Source of the DNA: JBCBKU01 sp965267475
Lineage (GTDB): Bacteria; Pseudomonadota; Alphaproteobacteria; Rhodobacterales; Rhodobacteraceae
Direction: 5' to 3'
DNA: 64,000 bases
NCBI GenBank assembly: GCA_965267475.1
Contig: OZ254079.1
Span: 1,302,001 to 1,366,000, forward strand
Numbering within the stretch: the stretch's first letter is position 1; each line of letters starts with the position of its first letter. The notes under the pieces are model-generated. The model was not told the origin of the DNA. It made no database searches and saw only the letters and a list, made by a program, of their open reading frames with translations. The position numbers were made by a program, and so were the translations under genes. Positions 53,541-61,875 of the stretch are shown in pieces.

Positions 53541-54122
53541 TTACTTCACGAATTGCAGATTGAAGCTGACAGGAACGATCGGGGTGATGGAGTCGAGCCC
53601 TGCGATGTCCTGAAGTTTCGCAAGGCCGTCGAGATATCCGAAATCCTCGGCATAGACGACGATGGGCGTCTTGGATGCCACCAGAACGCGATTGTCCGCC
53701 GCGCGAGTCACAAGCGCCGTCGTCTCATAGCTCGTCTCAGCCCCCGAGGCGGCGATGTTCACGTCAAAGGTGCTTTCGACCACGTCGCCCGGGGCAAGGT
53801 CGGCAAATGACGCCATATCAAGATCGGCAGTCAGAGTCGCGACGGGGAAATCCGCGACCTTGAAGACGAATTCCCGCATCCGTTCGTTGCGGATATCGAT
53901 GAATGTCTCCAGCGATGTCAGCGCAATCTCGACGGTCGCGGCACCATCGTCCGACACTTCGCCGCTCAGCCCGGTGAACACGTTCGGCTCTACCACCTCG
54001 CCGTTCTTGGTGCTTGCGTAGCTAACGACGGACCCATCGGAATCGAGTTTCCAGGCCATTGCAGCATGGCTCACGAATGCGCCAGCAAGGATCGCAGCGG
54101 TTGCCAAAAGGGTCTTGTTCAT
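53541..54122 (-). CDS. YceI-family periplasmic protein
   Basis: The 193-aa protein has a signal peptide (to about residue 23, AAMAWKLD) and a lipocalin-like YceI fold: SVVSYASTKNGEVVEPNVFTGLSGEV in part, IDIRNERMREFVFKVADFPVATLTADLD in part, VPVSFNLQFVK. The family binds isoprenoid-quinone-like lipids in the periplasm; the exact ligand is unknown. It diverges from the ECF sigma factor gene with a 78-base gap, so it is a candidate member of that regulon. Confidence 0.88.
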   Translation of the reverse strand: MNKTLLATAAILAGAFVSHAAMAWKLDSDGSVVSYASTKNGEVVEPNVFTGLSGEVSDDGAATVEIALTSLETFIDIRNERMREFVFKVADFPVATLTADLDMASFADLAPGDVVESTFDVNIAASGAETSYETTALVTRAADNRVLVASKTPIVVYAEDFGYLDGLAKLQDIAGLDSITPIVPVSFNLQFVK

Positions 54123-54200
54123 CTTTTCCTCCTCAGAAGTTCACCAGGCCGCGTGGCGCGGACTTGAAAGACAAACACCGGAAGGGCGACTTTTATTCGC

Positions 54201-54731
54201 ATGCCGTCGAAGGAAGATGCAGAAAGAGAGATCCGGGACGGGTTGCCGGACCTGTATCCACGGCTCTGGCGCTATGCGCTGATGCTGACCGGGACCCGCA
54301 GCGCCGCCGATGACCTATGCCAGGCGGCATGCATCCGCGCGTTGGAACAGGCGCGGCACTTCCAACCCGGTACGCATCTGGACCGATGGATGTTCCGCAT
54401 GACCCAAAGGCTCTGGTTCAACGAGGTGCGGGCTCAGAAGGTCCGGCAGGGCGCGGGCCTTGTCCCCGTTGAAGAAATCGAAATCGCGGCAAAAAGCCCG
54501 GGGGTCGAAACGAATATTCTTGCGCGCCAGGTGTTGGACAAGATGGGTGCCTTGCCCGAGGCACAGCGCGTGACGGCATTGCTCGTCTATGTCGAGGGTC
54601 TGAGTTACAAGGAAGCGGCAGACATGCTTGATATCCCGATTGGCACTGTCATGAGCCGTCTGGCCGCCGCCCGAAAATCGCTTGGTGCGGCGACGGGCAC
54701 GGGGCGCCGCGAACGGATGGGGGCGAAATGA
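54201..54731 (+). CDS. ECF-type RNA polymerase sigma factor
   Basis: The 176-aa protein has sigma region 2 (YPRLWRYALMLTGTRSAADD, LCQAACIRALEQARHFQ, about residues 18-80) and region 4 (LPEAQRVTALLVYVEGLSYKEAADMLDIPIGTVMSRLAAA in two parts, about 116-158). It recruits RNA polymerase to stress promoters. The following gene encodes its likely anti-sigma factor with a 4-base overlap. The inducing signal is not known. Confidence 0.92.
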   Translation: MPSKEDAEREIRDGLPDLYPRLWRYALMLTGTRSAADDLCQAACIRALEQARHFQPGTHLDRWMFRMTQRLWFNEVRAQKVRQGAGLVPVEEIEIAAKSPGVETNILARQVLDKMGALPEAQRVTALLVYVEGLSYKEAADMLDIPIGTVMSRLAAARKSLGAATGTGRRERMGAK

Positions 54732-55468
54732 GCCAAGCCATCACCGATGAAACGCTGACGGCCTTTCTCGATGGCGCCTTGCCCGAGGATGAGGCGCAGG
54801 CGATTGCGGCTGCGGTCGACACCGATCCTGACCTTGCTGCGCGGATCGAAGCGCTTGAATTCGACGCCGATGCCCTGCGCGCCGGTATGGCCGCCCTTCT
54901 GGACGAAGCGCCCGACATGCCGCCACTTGCGGATGCCGCGCAAGCGGAGGACCAGTCGCCATGGCCGCGCCGCGTGGCGGGCCTTGCAGCTTTGGCCGCG
55001 ACGCTGGTCGTCGGTGTGGTCCTTGGCGGCGCGCTTCAGCCTGGACCAACTGCGCCGGACTGGCGGGTCTATGTGGCGAGTTATCAGGCGCTGTACGTGA
55101 CCGAAACCTTGCCGGGCGCAGCTCCGGATACGGCCACACGTAACGCGCAGCTTGCACGCGCCGGTGACCGTCTGGACCTTGATCTGCAACGCCTTCCGGA
55201 TGTCGACGGGCTCGATTTCCGGCGCGCGCAGGTTCTGGGCTATGAAAACCAACCCTTGATCCAGATCGCCTTTCTGGGACCCGAAGGGCGCCCGGTGGCG
55301 CTCTGCATCATCGCGCATGCTGGCGGGGCGGCCGACGTAACGCAGGACCGCGCCGAAGGCATGGAGGCCGCAGCCTGGTCTGATGACACCCATGCCTATT
55401 ATCTGATCGGCGGCGATGACCCGGATCTGATCCGGATGGCGGCCGATATTTTCCGCGCAAGCCTCTAA
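54728..55468 (+). CDS. anti-sigma factor, membrane-anchored
   Basis: The 246-aa protein begins ITDETLTAFLDGALPEDEAQAI, the N-terminal sigma-binding pattern of anti-sigma factors without the zinc HxxxCxxC motif. One transmembrane helix (about 82-102) and a periplasmic domain follow. It overlaps the ECF sigma gene (ATGA) and should hold it at the membrane. The periplasmic domain (ALYVTETLPGAAPDTATRNAQLAR in part) may sense envelope stress. Confidence 0.85.
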   Translation: MSQAITDETLTAFLDGALPEDEAQAIAAAVDTDPDLAARIEALEFDADALRAGMAALLDEAPDMPPLADAAQAEDQSPWPRRVAGLAALAATLVVGVVLGGALQPGPTAPDWRVYVASYQALYVTETLPGAAPDTATRNAQLARAGDRLDLDLQRLPDVDGLDFRRAQVLGYENQPLIQIAFLGPEGRPVALCIIAHAGGAADVTQDRAEGMEAAAWSDDTHAYYLIGGDDPDLIRMAADIFRASL

Positions 55469-55532
55469 GCCAATTCGAACTGGCCAGTATTTTCGCGGGG
55501 GGCTACAAGGGCCCGCAGTGGAAGGAACTGAG

Positions 55533-56618
55533 ATGGCACGGGAAATTCAGCCCCAACCCGGGATCATGAAGATCGCGCTTTACGAAGGCGGCAAGTCCGC
55601 CATCGCGGGGCGTTCTGATGTTCTGAAGCTGTCCTCCAACGAAAACCCGCTTGGCCCGCCGCCGGCGGCGCAAGAGGCGATCTGCGAACATGCCAGGGCT
55701 GCGCATCTCTATCCGTCGACCGACCACGCCGATCTTCGCTCGGCGATCGGTGCTGTTCACGGGCTCGACCCCGACCGGATCATCTGCGGCGTGGGCTCGG
55801 ACGAAGTTTTGCAATTTGTGACCCAGGCATTCGCGGGCCCTGGGGATGAGATCATCTTCACCGAACACGGGTTCTCGATGTACCCGATCCTGACCCACAT
55901 GGCAGGCGCGACCCCCGTTTGCGTGGCCGAGACGGACCGCACGGTGGATGTCGATGCGATTTTGTCCGGCGTGACCGACAAGACCCGCGTGGTCCTTCTG
56001 GCGAACCCGGCCAACCCGACGGGAACGATGATCCCGCTGGGCGATCTAAAGCGTCTGGCCGACGGCCTTCCCGCGCACGCGATCCTGGTGATCGATGGGG
56101 CCTATGTCGAATACGCGCAAGACTATGACGGCGGGGCATCGCTTGCCACGCACCGCCCGAACGTCTTGATGACGCGCACTTTTTCCAAGATCTACGGGCT
56201 CGGCGGTCTGCGCATTGGCTGGGGCTATGCTGACCGCGCCCTGATCGAGGTGATGACGCGCATCCGCCAGCCGTTCAACTTGTCGACCATACAACTGGCT
56301 GCGGCAGAGGCTGCCGTGCGGGACACATCCTGGGTCGAAGACTGCGCAGCCCTGAACCGTGATCAAAGGGCCCGCCTTCAGGGGGCGTTGGGCCAGCTTG
56401 GTATCGCCTGCGATGACAGCCAAACCAATTTCGTGCTCGCCCGGTTCAAGGACGCGCCCGAGGCCGCATCCGCCCATGACGCGCTGATCGAAGACGGGAT
56501 CATCGTGCGGAAGGTTGCGGGCTATGGCTTTCCCGAAGGTCTTCGCATGACCGTCGGCGATGCCGACCAGACCGGGCGCCTGATCGAAAGCCTGACCAAA
56601 TGGCGGACAGCGGCATGA
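55533..56618 (+). CDS. hisC: histidinol-phosphate aminotransferase
   Basis: PLP-dependent class I/II aminotransferase; the alphaproteobacterial type also accepts aromatic substrates. The 361-aa protein shows KLSSNENPLGPPPAA, CGVGSDEVLQF, LANPANPTGTMIP, and the PLP lysine Lys219 in RTFSKIYGLGGLRIGWGYA. Start ATG at 55533 after AAGGAACTGAG; an in-frame codon 15 bases earlier is less likely. It overlaps the dehydrogenase gene by 4 bases, tying histidine/aromatic amino-acid synthesis together. Confidence 0.95.
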   Translation: MAREIQPQPGIMKIALYEGGKSAIAGRSDVLKLSSNENPLGPPPAAQEAICEHARAAHLYPSTDHADLRSAIGAVHGLDPDRIICGVGSDEVLQFVTQAFAGPGDEIIFTEHGFSMYPILTHMAGATPVCVAETDRTVDVDAILSGVTDKTRVVLLANPANPTGTMIPLGDLKRLADGLPAHAILVIDGAYVEYAQDYDGGASLATHRPNVLMTRTFSKIYGLGGLRIGWGYADRALIEVMTRIRQPFNLSTIQLAAAEAAVRDTSWVEDCAALNRDQRARLQGALGQLGIACDDSQTNFVLARFKDAPEAASAHDALIEDGIIVRKVAGYGFPEGLRMTVGDADQTGRLIESLTKWRTAA

Positions 56619-57535
56619 GCCAGATTTACAACCGCGTCGCCCTGATCGGGCTTGGGCATATCGCCTCATCCATGGCGCATGCCATGCGCCGGGACGGGTT
56701 GGCAGGTGAGATTGTGGGCACGGCCCGATCCGCCGAGACCCGCGCCATCGCGGAAGACATGGGGCTATGCGATCGGATCACCGAAACCGCGGCCGAGGCC
56801 GTCAAGGATGCCGATCTTGTCGTGCTCGCAATCCCGATCGGCGCAATGGCAGCGGTCGCCAAGGAAATCGCCCCGCATCTGAAACCCGGCGCGACGCTGA
56901 CCGATGTGGGGTCGGTCAAGCGCGCGGTTGTCGATGCCGTGGGCCCCCACGTGCCAGCGGGTGTTCATTTCATCCCGGGCCATCCTTTGGCCGGGACCGA
57001 GCATTCCGGGCCAAGATCGGGCTTTGCGGAGTTGTTCGAAGGCAAATGGCACCTGCTTTTGCCCGACGAGACGACGGATCCCGACGCGCTGTCCCGCCTG
57101 CGCGCCCTCTGGGAAGGCCTTGGCGCAAATGTCGATCTCATGGATATCGAACGCCACGATCTGGTTCTGGCGGTCACCAGCCACGCGCCGCATCTGATCG
57201 CCTATACGATGGTTGGGGTGGCAGATGACCTGCAACGGGTGACGAACAAGGAAGTCATCAACTTCTCGGCCACGGGTTTTCGCGATTTCACCCGGATCGC
57301 GGCGTCGGACCCGACCATGTGGCGCGATGTCTTTCTGAACAACAAAGATGCCACGCTTGAGATCCTTGGCCGCTTCACCGAGGAACTTTTTGCACTGCAA
57401 CGCGCCATTCGCACCGGAGATGGCGATCACCTCCACGATTATTTTACCCGAACACGCTCCATTCGGCGTAGTATCGTCGAGGCGGGGCAAGACACCGATG
57501 CGCCCGATTTCGGGCGAGGAGCAAAGAAGCAATGA
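56615..57535 (+). CDS. tyrC: prephenate/arogenate dehydrogenase
   Basis: Converts prephenate or arogenate to hydroxyphenylpyruvate or tyrosine. The 306-aa protein has the NAD-binding RVALIGLGHIASSMAHAM (the third glycine of GxGxxG is Ala), TDVGSVKRAVVDAVG, HFIPGHPLAGTEHSGPRSGF with the catalytic His region, and HDLVLAVTSHAPHLIAY. The 4-base overlap with hisC is a typical cyclohexadienyl dehydrogenase context (tyrC-hisC). Start ATG at 56615. Confidence 0.93.
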   Translation: MSQIYNRVALIGLGHIASSMAHAMRRDGLAGEIVGTARSAETRAIAEDMGLCDRITETAAEAVKDADLVVLAIPIGAMAAVAKEIAPHLKPGATLTDVGSVKRAVVDAVGPHVPAGVHFIPGHPLAGTEHSGPRSGFAELFEGKWHLLLPDETTDPDALSRLRALWEGLGANVDLMDIERHDLVLAVTSHAPHLIAYTMVGVADDLQRVTNKEVINFSATGFRDFTRIAASDPTMWRDVFLNNKDATLEILGRFTEELFALQRAIRTGDGDHLHDYFTRTRSIRRSIVEAGQDTDAPDFGRGAKKQ

Positions 57536-58143
57536 TGAAAGCCATTGGGGCGGCGGGGCTGTGCCTTGCGGTGCTGTCGGGCTGCGGGTCGGGCAGCGAC
57601 AATGACGTAACCCGCGACCGGGGCGGCCTGTGTGGGATCGCCGAACTTAGCGGTGAACGGATCTCAAGGATCAACGGGGCCGGGTCCTGCGGGATTGCGA
57701 ACCCGGTGCGTGTCACCTCCGTCGGCGGTATTCGTTTGACCGGAGCCCAGGCCAACGTCAATTGCGATACGGCCAAGGCCCTCGCCCGCTGGGTCGAACG
57801 CGGGCTGAAGCCTGCCGTTGGCCGTCAGGGCGGCGGGATCGAGTCGATGCGCGTTGCGGCCAGCTATGCCTGCCGGACACGAAACAGCCGACCGGGCGGG
57901 AAACTGTCGGAACACGCCAAGGGCAACGCAATCGACCTGTCGTCTTTCACAATGCGGGACGGCTCCACGATCACGGTTCAGGACGATTGGGGCCGGGGTC
58001 GGAACGGGCGGGCGCTGCGGCAAATGCATTCCCGCGCCTGTGGACCCTTCAGCACGGTTCTCGGCCCGAACGCCGACCGCTTCCATCAGGACCATTTCCA
58101 CTTCGATATCGAACGGCGCAGATCCGGCAGCTATTGCAGATAA
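57532..58143 (+). CDS. extensin-like lipoprotein (predicted peptidoglycan carboxypeptidase fold)
   Basis: The 203-aa protein has a lipobox LSGC (Cys18) and an extensin-like C-terminal domain: RVTSVGGIRLTGAQANVNCDTAKALARWV (in parts), SEHAKGNAIDLSSF, and FHQDHFHFDIE. The two His/Asp motifs resemble zinc ligands of D-Ala-D-Ala carboxypeptidases. The domain is common in alphaproteobacteria with a suspected wall role. It overlaps the tyrC stop (ATGATGA); start at 57532 or 57535. Outer-membrane anchored by inference. Confidence 0.82.
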   Translation: MMKAIGAAGLCLAVLSGCGSGSDNDVTRDRGGLCGIAELSGERISRINGAGSCGIANPVRVTSVGGIRLTGAQANVNCDTAKALARWVERGLKPAVGRQGGGIESMRVAASYACRTRNSRPGGKLSEHAKGNAIDLSSFTMRDGSTITVQDDWGRGRNGRALRQMHSRACGPFSTVLGPNADRFHQDHFHFDIERRRSGSYCR

Positions 58144-58169
58144 GTCGCCAAGCCCTTTCATAGGACGGG

Positions 58170-58979
58170 ATGTCCTATGTTCTGATTGCCCTTCTCGTTG
58201 CCGCTGGCTGGTTTCTGTTCAGCCGCGTGTCGCGGGCCCGCGCGCGGAAAGGGCTTTTGTCCTCGGGTCTCGACGATTGGGAACGTGCCGTCCTTTACGA
58301 TCAGGTGCCGCTGATCCGCCGTCTCCCGTTTGAGCTGCACGAAGCGCTTGAAGGCAAGATCCGTTTGTTCCTGCATCAGGTTGAATTCATTGGCTGCAAT
58401 GGCCTTGAGGTCACCGATGAAATGCGGCTGTCCATTGCCGGTCAGGCCTGCCTGCTGATCGTCAACACTGACACTTGGTACAGCCATTTACGCACGATCC
58501 TGATCTATCCCGGCGCGTTCAAGTCGCGGTTCCGAGAACAAGATGGGTTCGTCGTAGCCGAGCGTGAGGTGATCCGCGCAGGCGAAAGCTGGTCGCGGGG
58601 GCCGGTCATCCTGTCCTGGTCGCATACCGAGCAGGGGGCCGAGAATGACCGCGACGGCCATAACGTGGTCCTGCATGAATTTGCCCATCAGATCGACGAT
58701 CTGTCCGGGCGGACCGACGGTGCGCCGGTCATGGGCCCCGGCCAAAGCTTTGAGGATTGGGTGCGGGTGTTTGTGCCTGCCTTCGAGAAGCTCGTGCGCG
58801 ACACCGAAGCGGGGCGGCGCGGGCTGTTCGACCCCTATGGCGCAACGGGCCAGCAAGAATTCTTTGCCGTGGCGGTTGAGTTGTTCTTTGAGAAACCGCG
58901 CGAATTGCACGCCGAAGAGCCCGCGATCTATGCCGAGTTGCAAAAGCTCTTCCGCCTTGATCCCAGAAGCTGGGCTTAG
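58170..58979 (+). CDS. mtfA: MtfA-type zinc peptidase (M90)
   Basis: The 269-aa protein has an N-terminal membrane helix (about 2-18) and the M90/MtfA zinc motif HEFAH at residues 169-173 (VVLHEFAHQIDDLSGRTDGAP), with YGATGQQEFFAVAVELFFEKP supplying a third ligand Glu. In E. coli MtfA is cytosolic and binds the glucose-PTS regulator Mlc. A membrane anchor makes the family member here peripheral. It ends overlapping the convergent DUF2125 stop. Confidence 0.88.
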   Translation: MSYVLIALLVAAGWFLFSRVSRARARKGLLSSGLDDWERAVLYDQVPLIRRLPFELHEALEGKIRLFLHQVEFIGCNGLEVTDEMRLSIAGQACLLIVNTDTWYSHLRTILIYPGAFKSRFREQDGFVVAEREVIRAGESWSRGPVILSWSHTEQGAENDRDGHNVVLHEFAHQIDDLSGRTDGAPVMGPGQSFEDWVRVFVPAFEKLVRDTEAGRRGLFDPYGATGQQEFFAVAVELFFEKPRELHAEEPAIYAELQKLFRLDPRSWA

Positions 58980-59977
58980 CGAATGATGATCTTGGGGGCC
59001 GGGCCCAACGGCACGATCCCAAGCGAAATACGACCGCCCGACAGTGTCAGCGGCGCGTCGATCGTGTTCGGATTACCGGACAGGCCGGCCAGAACCTCAA
59101 GCGCGCGTTCGACCGTGCCCGCCATCTCGGGCGGGATCAGGCCCGCGGCCTCGCCGATCTGAACCATCTCGCGCCAGTTCACCGCGCGGATCGACACGTC
59201 ACCCTCGGGCACGCCTGCCGTGTCGATGGTGATATCTCCGGCTATTTGCAGATCCAATTCGCCCCATGTGGCCTGAAGCTTTCGTAGATCGATCCGCCGC
59301 GGCTGCGGGCGTCGATCCTCAACGGCGAACCGGTCCCAGGGCCGGTCGAATTCCGCATCAGCATCGATGGCCAAAGTCTTGAAAACGGACGGCAAAACCT
59401 CGGATGGATCAAGAAGCTCGCGCAGCGCCGCCGATGGCAGAACATCCGTTGCTTCAAAGAACACGGAATAGCCCGCATCATCCGTATCCGATTGGGTGAC
59501 GTTCAACCGCCCTTCGCCCAGACCCGCCTGCCAGCCCGCATCGGACAGAAGGGTCAGCGCCGCGATCTCAATGTCGGCTTCGCGCAGTTCCAACGCTGTG
59601 CCGGGGGCCACATCCAGTACCCCTTCCATCCGCTCCGCGCCGATGGTGATCCGCTCAAACGGCGAGGCGACGGTCTGGCTTTCGGGCCAGATCGCGCGGA
59701 TCCGCGTGGGCGAGATGCTGGCGGCCGACAGCGCAAATTCCGGTGCCCGCCAGGCCAGCCCAGTCTCTGGGTCGGCCAACTCGACATCTTCGAACCGCGT
59801 CTCGAACCCCGTGGGGTAACCCTTGGTTTCAATCACCGCCGCGTCCGCCTGCCAGCCCTCGGCCCGGCGGTCGCCCAACCAGGCTTCCAGCCCGCGATCC
59901 ACGCCCTCGGACACCGCGACCCAGTATCCGCTGAACAGGATCGCGAGGATCACAATGGATTTGACGGCAAAGCGCAT
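58976..59977 (-). CDS. DUF2125 family protein
   Basis: The 333-aa protein has an N-terminal helix (RFAVKSIVILAILFSGYWVAV) and a long beta-rich body with GYPTGFETRFEDVELADPETG and SGGRISLGIVPLGPAPKI at the C-terminus. These are hallmarks of the alphaproteobacterial DUF2125 family, resembling AsmA-like envelope proteins. It probably sits in the inner membrane facing the periplasm. Function unknown. Confidence 0.85.
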   Translation of the reverse strand: MRFAVKSIVILAILFSGYWVAVSEGVDRGLEAWLGDRRAEGWQADAAVIETKGYPTGFETRFEDVELADPETGLAWRAPEFALSAASISPTRIRAIWPESQTVASPFERITIGAERMEGVLDVAPGTALELREADIEIAALTLLSDAGWQAGLGEGRLNVTQSDTDDAGYSVFFEATDVLPSAALRELLDPSEVLPSVFKTLAIDADAEFDRPWDRFAVEDRRPQPRRIDLRKLQATWGELDLQIAGDITIDTAGVPEGDVSIRAVNWREMVQIGEAAGLIPPEMAGTVERALEVLAGLSGNPNTIDAPLTLSGGRISLGIVPLGPAPKIIIR

Positions 59978-60041
59978 CTTCGCCCTTTCCTCTGGCGTGG
60001 CCGAGATGTTTTAAAGCCCCGATGATTGAAGGGCCAGCGCG

Positions 60042-60596
60042 ATGACAAATGGGGATTTCTGGGTGTTCGGCTATGGCTCGCTGATGTGGGACCCGGGATT
60101 TCCCTTTGCCGAGCACCAGATCGCCACGCTCGACGGATATTCCCGGCGCTTCTGCATGGATTCGATCCATTACCGGGGCACGGTGGACGACCCTGGCCTC
60201 GTGCTCGCGCTCGACCGGGAAAATGGCGCGTGTTGCCATGGCATGGCCTTTCTTGTCTCAAGCCAAAACCGCGAACCGGTGCTGGCCTATCTTCGGAAGC
60301 GCGAACTGATCTCATCGGCCTATCTTGAAGAATGGCACACCGTGCGCCTGACCAGCGGGACGACCGTCGAAGCCATCACCTATGTGATCAACCGCGACCA
60401 CAGCCAATATGCCGCAGGGATGACGCTTGCCGATCAGGCCGCCGTCATCGCCCATGCCCATGGGGAACGCGGCCCGAACCGCGACTATCTGGCCAACACC
60501 GTGGCGCATCTGGCTGAGTTGGATATTCGCGATCCGGAGCTGGAAGAGCTTCACCGTCTCGTCACCGCGATCCCCCCGGAACCAAGGGAAAAATAG
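60042..60596 (+). CDS. gamma-glutamylcyclotransferase (ChaC-type)
   Basis: The 184-aa protein begins FWVFGYGSLMWDPGFPF, the substrate-binding loop of ChaC/GGCT proteins, followed by RRFCMDSIHYRGTVDDPGLVLALD and AYVLLREL-like YLRKREL. It releases 5-oxoproline from gamma-glutamyl peptides such as glutathione. The catalytic glutamate expected near residue 100 likely lies in SAYLEEW. Monocistronic, upstream of the ExbB-like gene. Confidence 0.9.
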   Translation: MTNGDFWVFGYGSLMWDPGFPFAEHQIATLDGYSRRFCMDSIHYRGTVDDPGLVLALDRENGACCHGMAFLVSSQNREPVLAYLRKRELISSAYLEEWHTVRLTSGTTVEAITYVINRDHSQYAAGMTLADQAAVIAHAHGERGPNRDYLANTVAHLAELDIRDPELEELHRLVTAIPPEPREK

Positions 60597-60663
60597 CGTG
60601 TTGGCAGCCTTCGCGTCTCCGCCTATTGTGCGGACAGAATAAAAGGGTCAGGACCCGATCCGC

Positions 60664-61872
60664 ATGGACCGAAGAGACCGCGAGGCCGAGGCGCAGTTCA
60701 CCCAACCCTACCGGCAAATCATCACGATGGTCGTGGTGCTGGTGCTGGTCGCGGTGGGCGCATACATCGCCTATCCCGAAGTTGCGCCAGTCTTTCTGGC
60801 CAACCCCTGGCTGAACGGCTTCATCGGCCTCGTCTTCGTCATCGGCGTTCTGGCTTGTTTCTGGCAGGTCTTTCAGCTTGTAACGTCCGTGATCTGGATC
60901 GAAGGCTTTGCGGCCGACCGACCCGGCCACAACCTGACGCGCGTGCCCCGGCTTTTGGCGCCTTTGGCGGCGCTTCTCCGGTCGCGCGGGGCCCGGATGC
61001 AGATCGGGTCGGCCTCGGCCAGATCCATCCTGGAATCCGTGGCCACGCGGATTGATGAGATCCGGGAAATCACGCGTTATATCGTTAACCTTCTGATTTT
61101 CCTCGGACTTCTTGGAACGTTCTATGGTCTTGCGACCACCGTGCCCGCCGTGGTGGATACGATCCGCAGCCTTGCGCCGCGCGACGGCGAAGCGGGGGTC
61201 GAGATCTTTTCGCGCCTGATGAACGGGCTTGAGGCGCAGTTGGGCGGCATGGGCGTGGCCTTTGCGTCGTCCCTTCTGGGTCTGGCGGGCTCGCTGGTCG
61301 TGGGGCTTTTGGAACTGTTCGCCGGGCATGGACAGAACCGGTTTTACCGCGAACTGGAAGAGTGGCTGTCGACCATCACGCGGCTGTCCTTTTCCTCGGG
61401 CGATGCCGATGGCGATATCGGCGAAGGCGGTGGCGCGACGGCGGCGGTTCTGGACCACATGGCCGAACAGATGGATGCGCTTCAGACGCTGTACGAAGCC
61501 TCGGATGCCAGCCGCGCCGCGGTGGATACCCGATTGGCCGGGCTCGCCGATCAGATGGAGCGCCTGGTTCAGCATATCGAGCAGGATACGGGCGCCCAGG
61601 CCGTCCTGAACCGGTTAGCCGATGGCCAGAAACACCTGATCGAGGTGCTGGAAACCCAGGCCCGCGAAGGCGGTGGGGCAGGGGGCGTGGATACAGAAAG
61701 CCGAATGCGTCTGCGGTCTATGGATGTGCAGCTGTTGCGCATTCTAGAAGAGATGGCCACCGGGCGCCAGGAAACGGTGGCCGAGCTTAGAACCGAACTG
61801 AACCAGTTGACCAAAGCGCTTCGCGCGGAAACACAGTCGCGAACACCAAGCGCCGGCGTGGCGCGGAGGTAA
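60664..61872 (+). CDS. MotA/TolQ/ExbB-type proton channel protein
   Basis: The 402-aa inner-membrane protein has helices at about 18-38, 48-72, 143-160 and 195-220. The ExbB/TolQ core is LLIFLGLLGTFYGLATTVPAVVDTI and QLGGMGVAFASSLLGLAGSLVVGLLELF in parts. A helical cytoplasmic tail follows (about 240-402). With the next gene it should form an ion-driven stator-like complex. It is annotated in related genomes as a biopolymer transporter; the cellular task is unknown. Start ATG at 60664. Confidence 0.87.
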   Translation: MDRRDREAEAQFTQPYRQIITMVVVLVLVAVGAYIAYPEVAPVFLANPWLNGFIGLVFVIGVLACFWQVFQLVTSVIWIEGFAADRPGHNLTRVPRLLAPLAALLRSRGARMQIGSASARSILESVATRIDEIREITRYIVNLLIFLGLLGTFYGLATTVPAVVDTIRSLAPRDGEAGVEIFSRLMNGLEAQLGGMGVAFASSLLGLAGSLVVGLLELFAGHGQNRFYRELEEWLSTITRLSFSSGDADGDIGEGGGATAAVLDHMAEQMDALQTLYEASDASRAAVDTRLAGLADQMERLVQHIEQDTGAQAVLNRLADGQKHLIEVLETQAREGGGAGGVDTESRMRLRSMDVQLLRILEEMATGRQETVAELRTELNQLTKALRAETQSRTPSAGVARR

Positions 61873-61875
61873 GCG

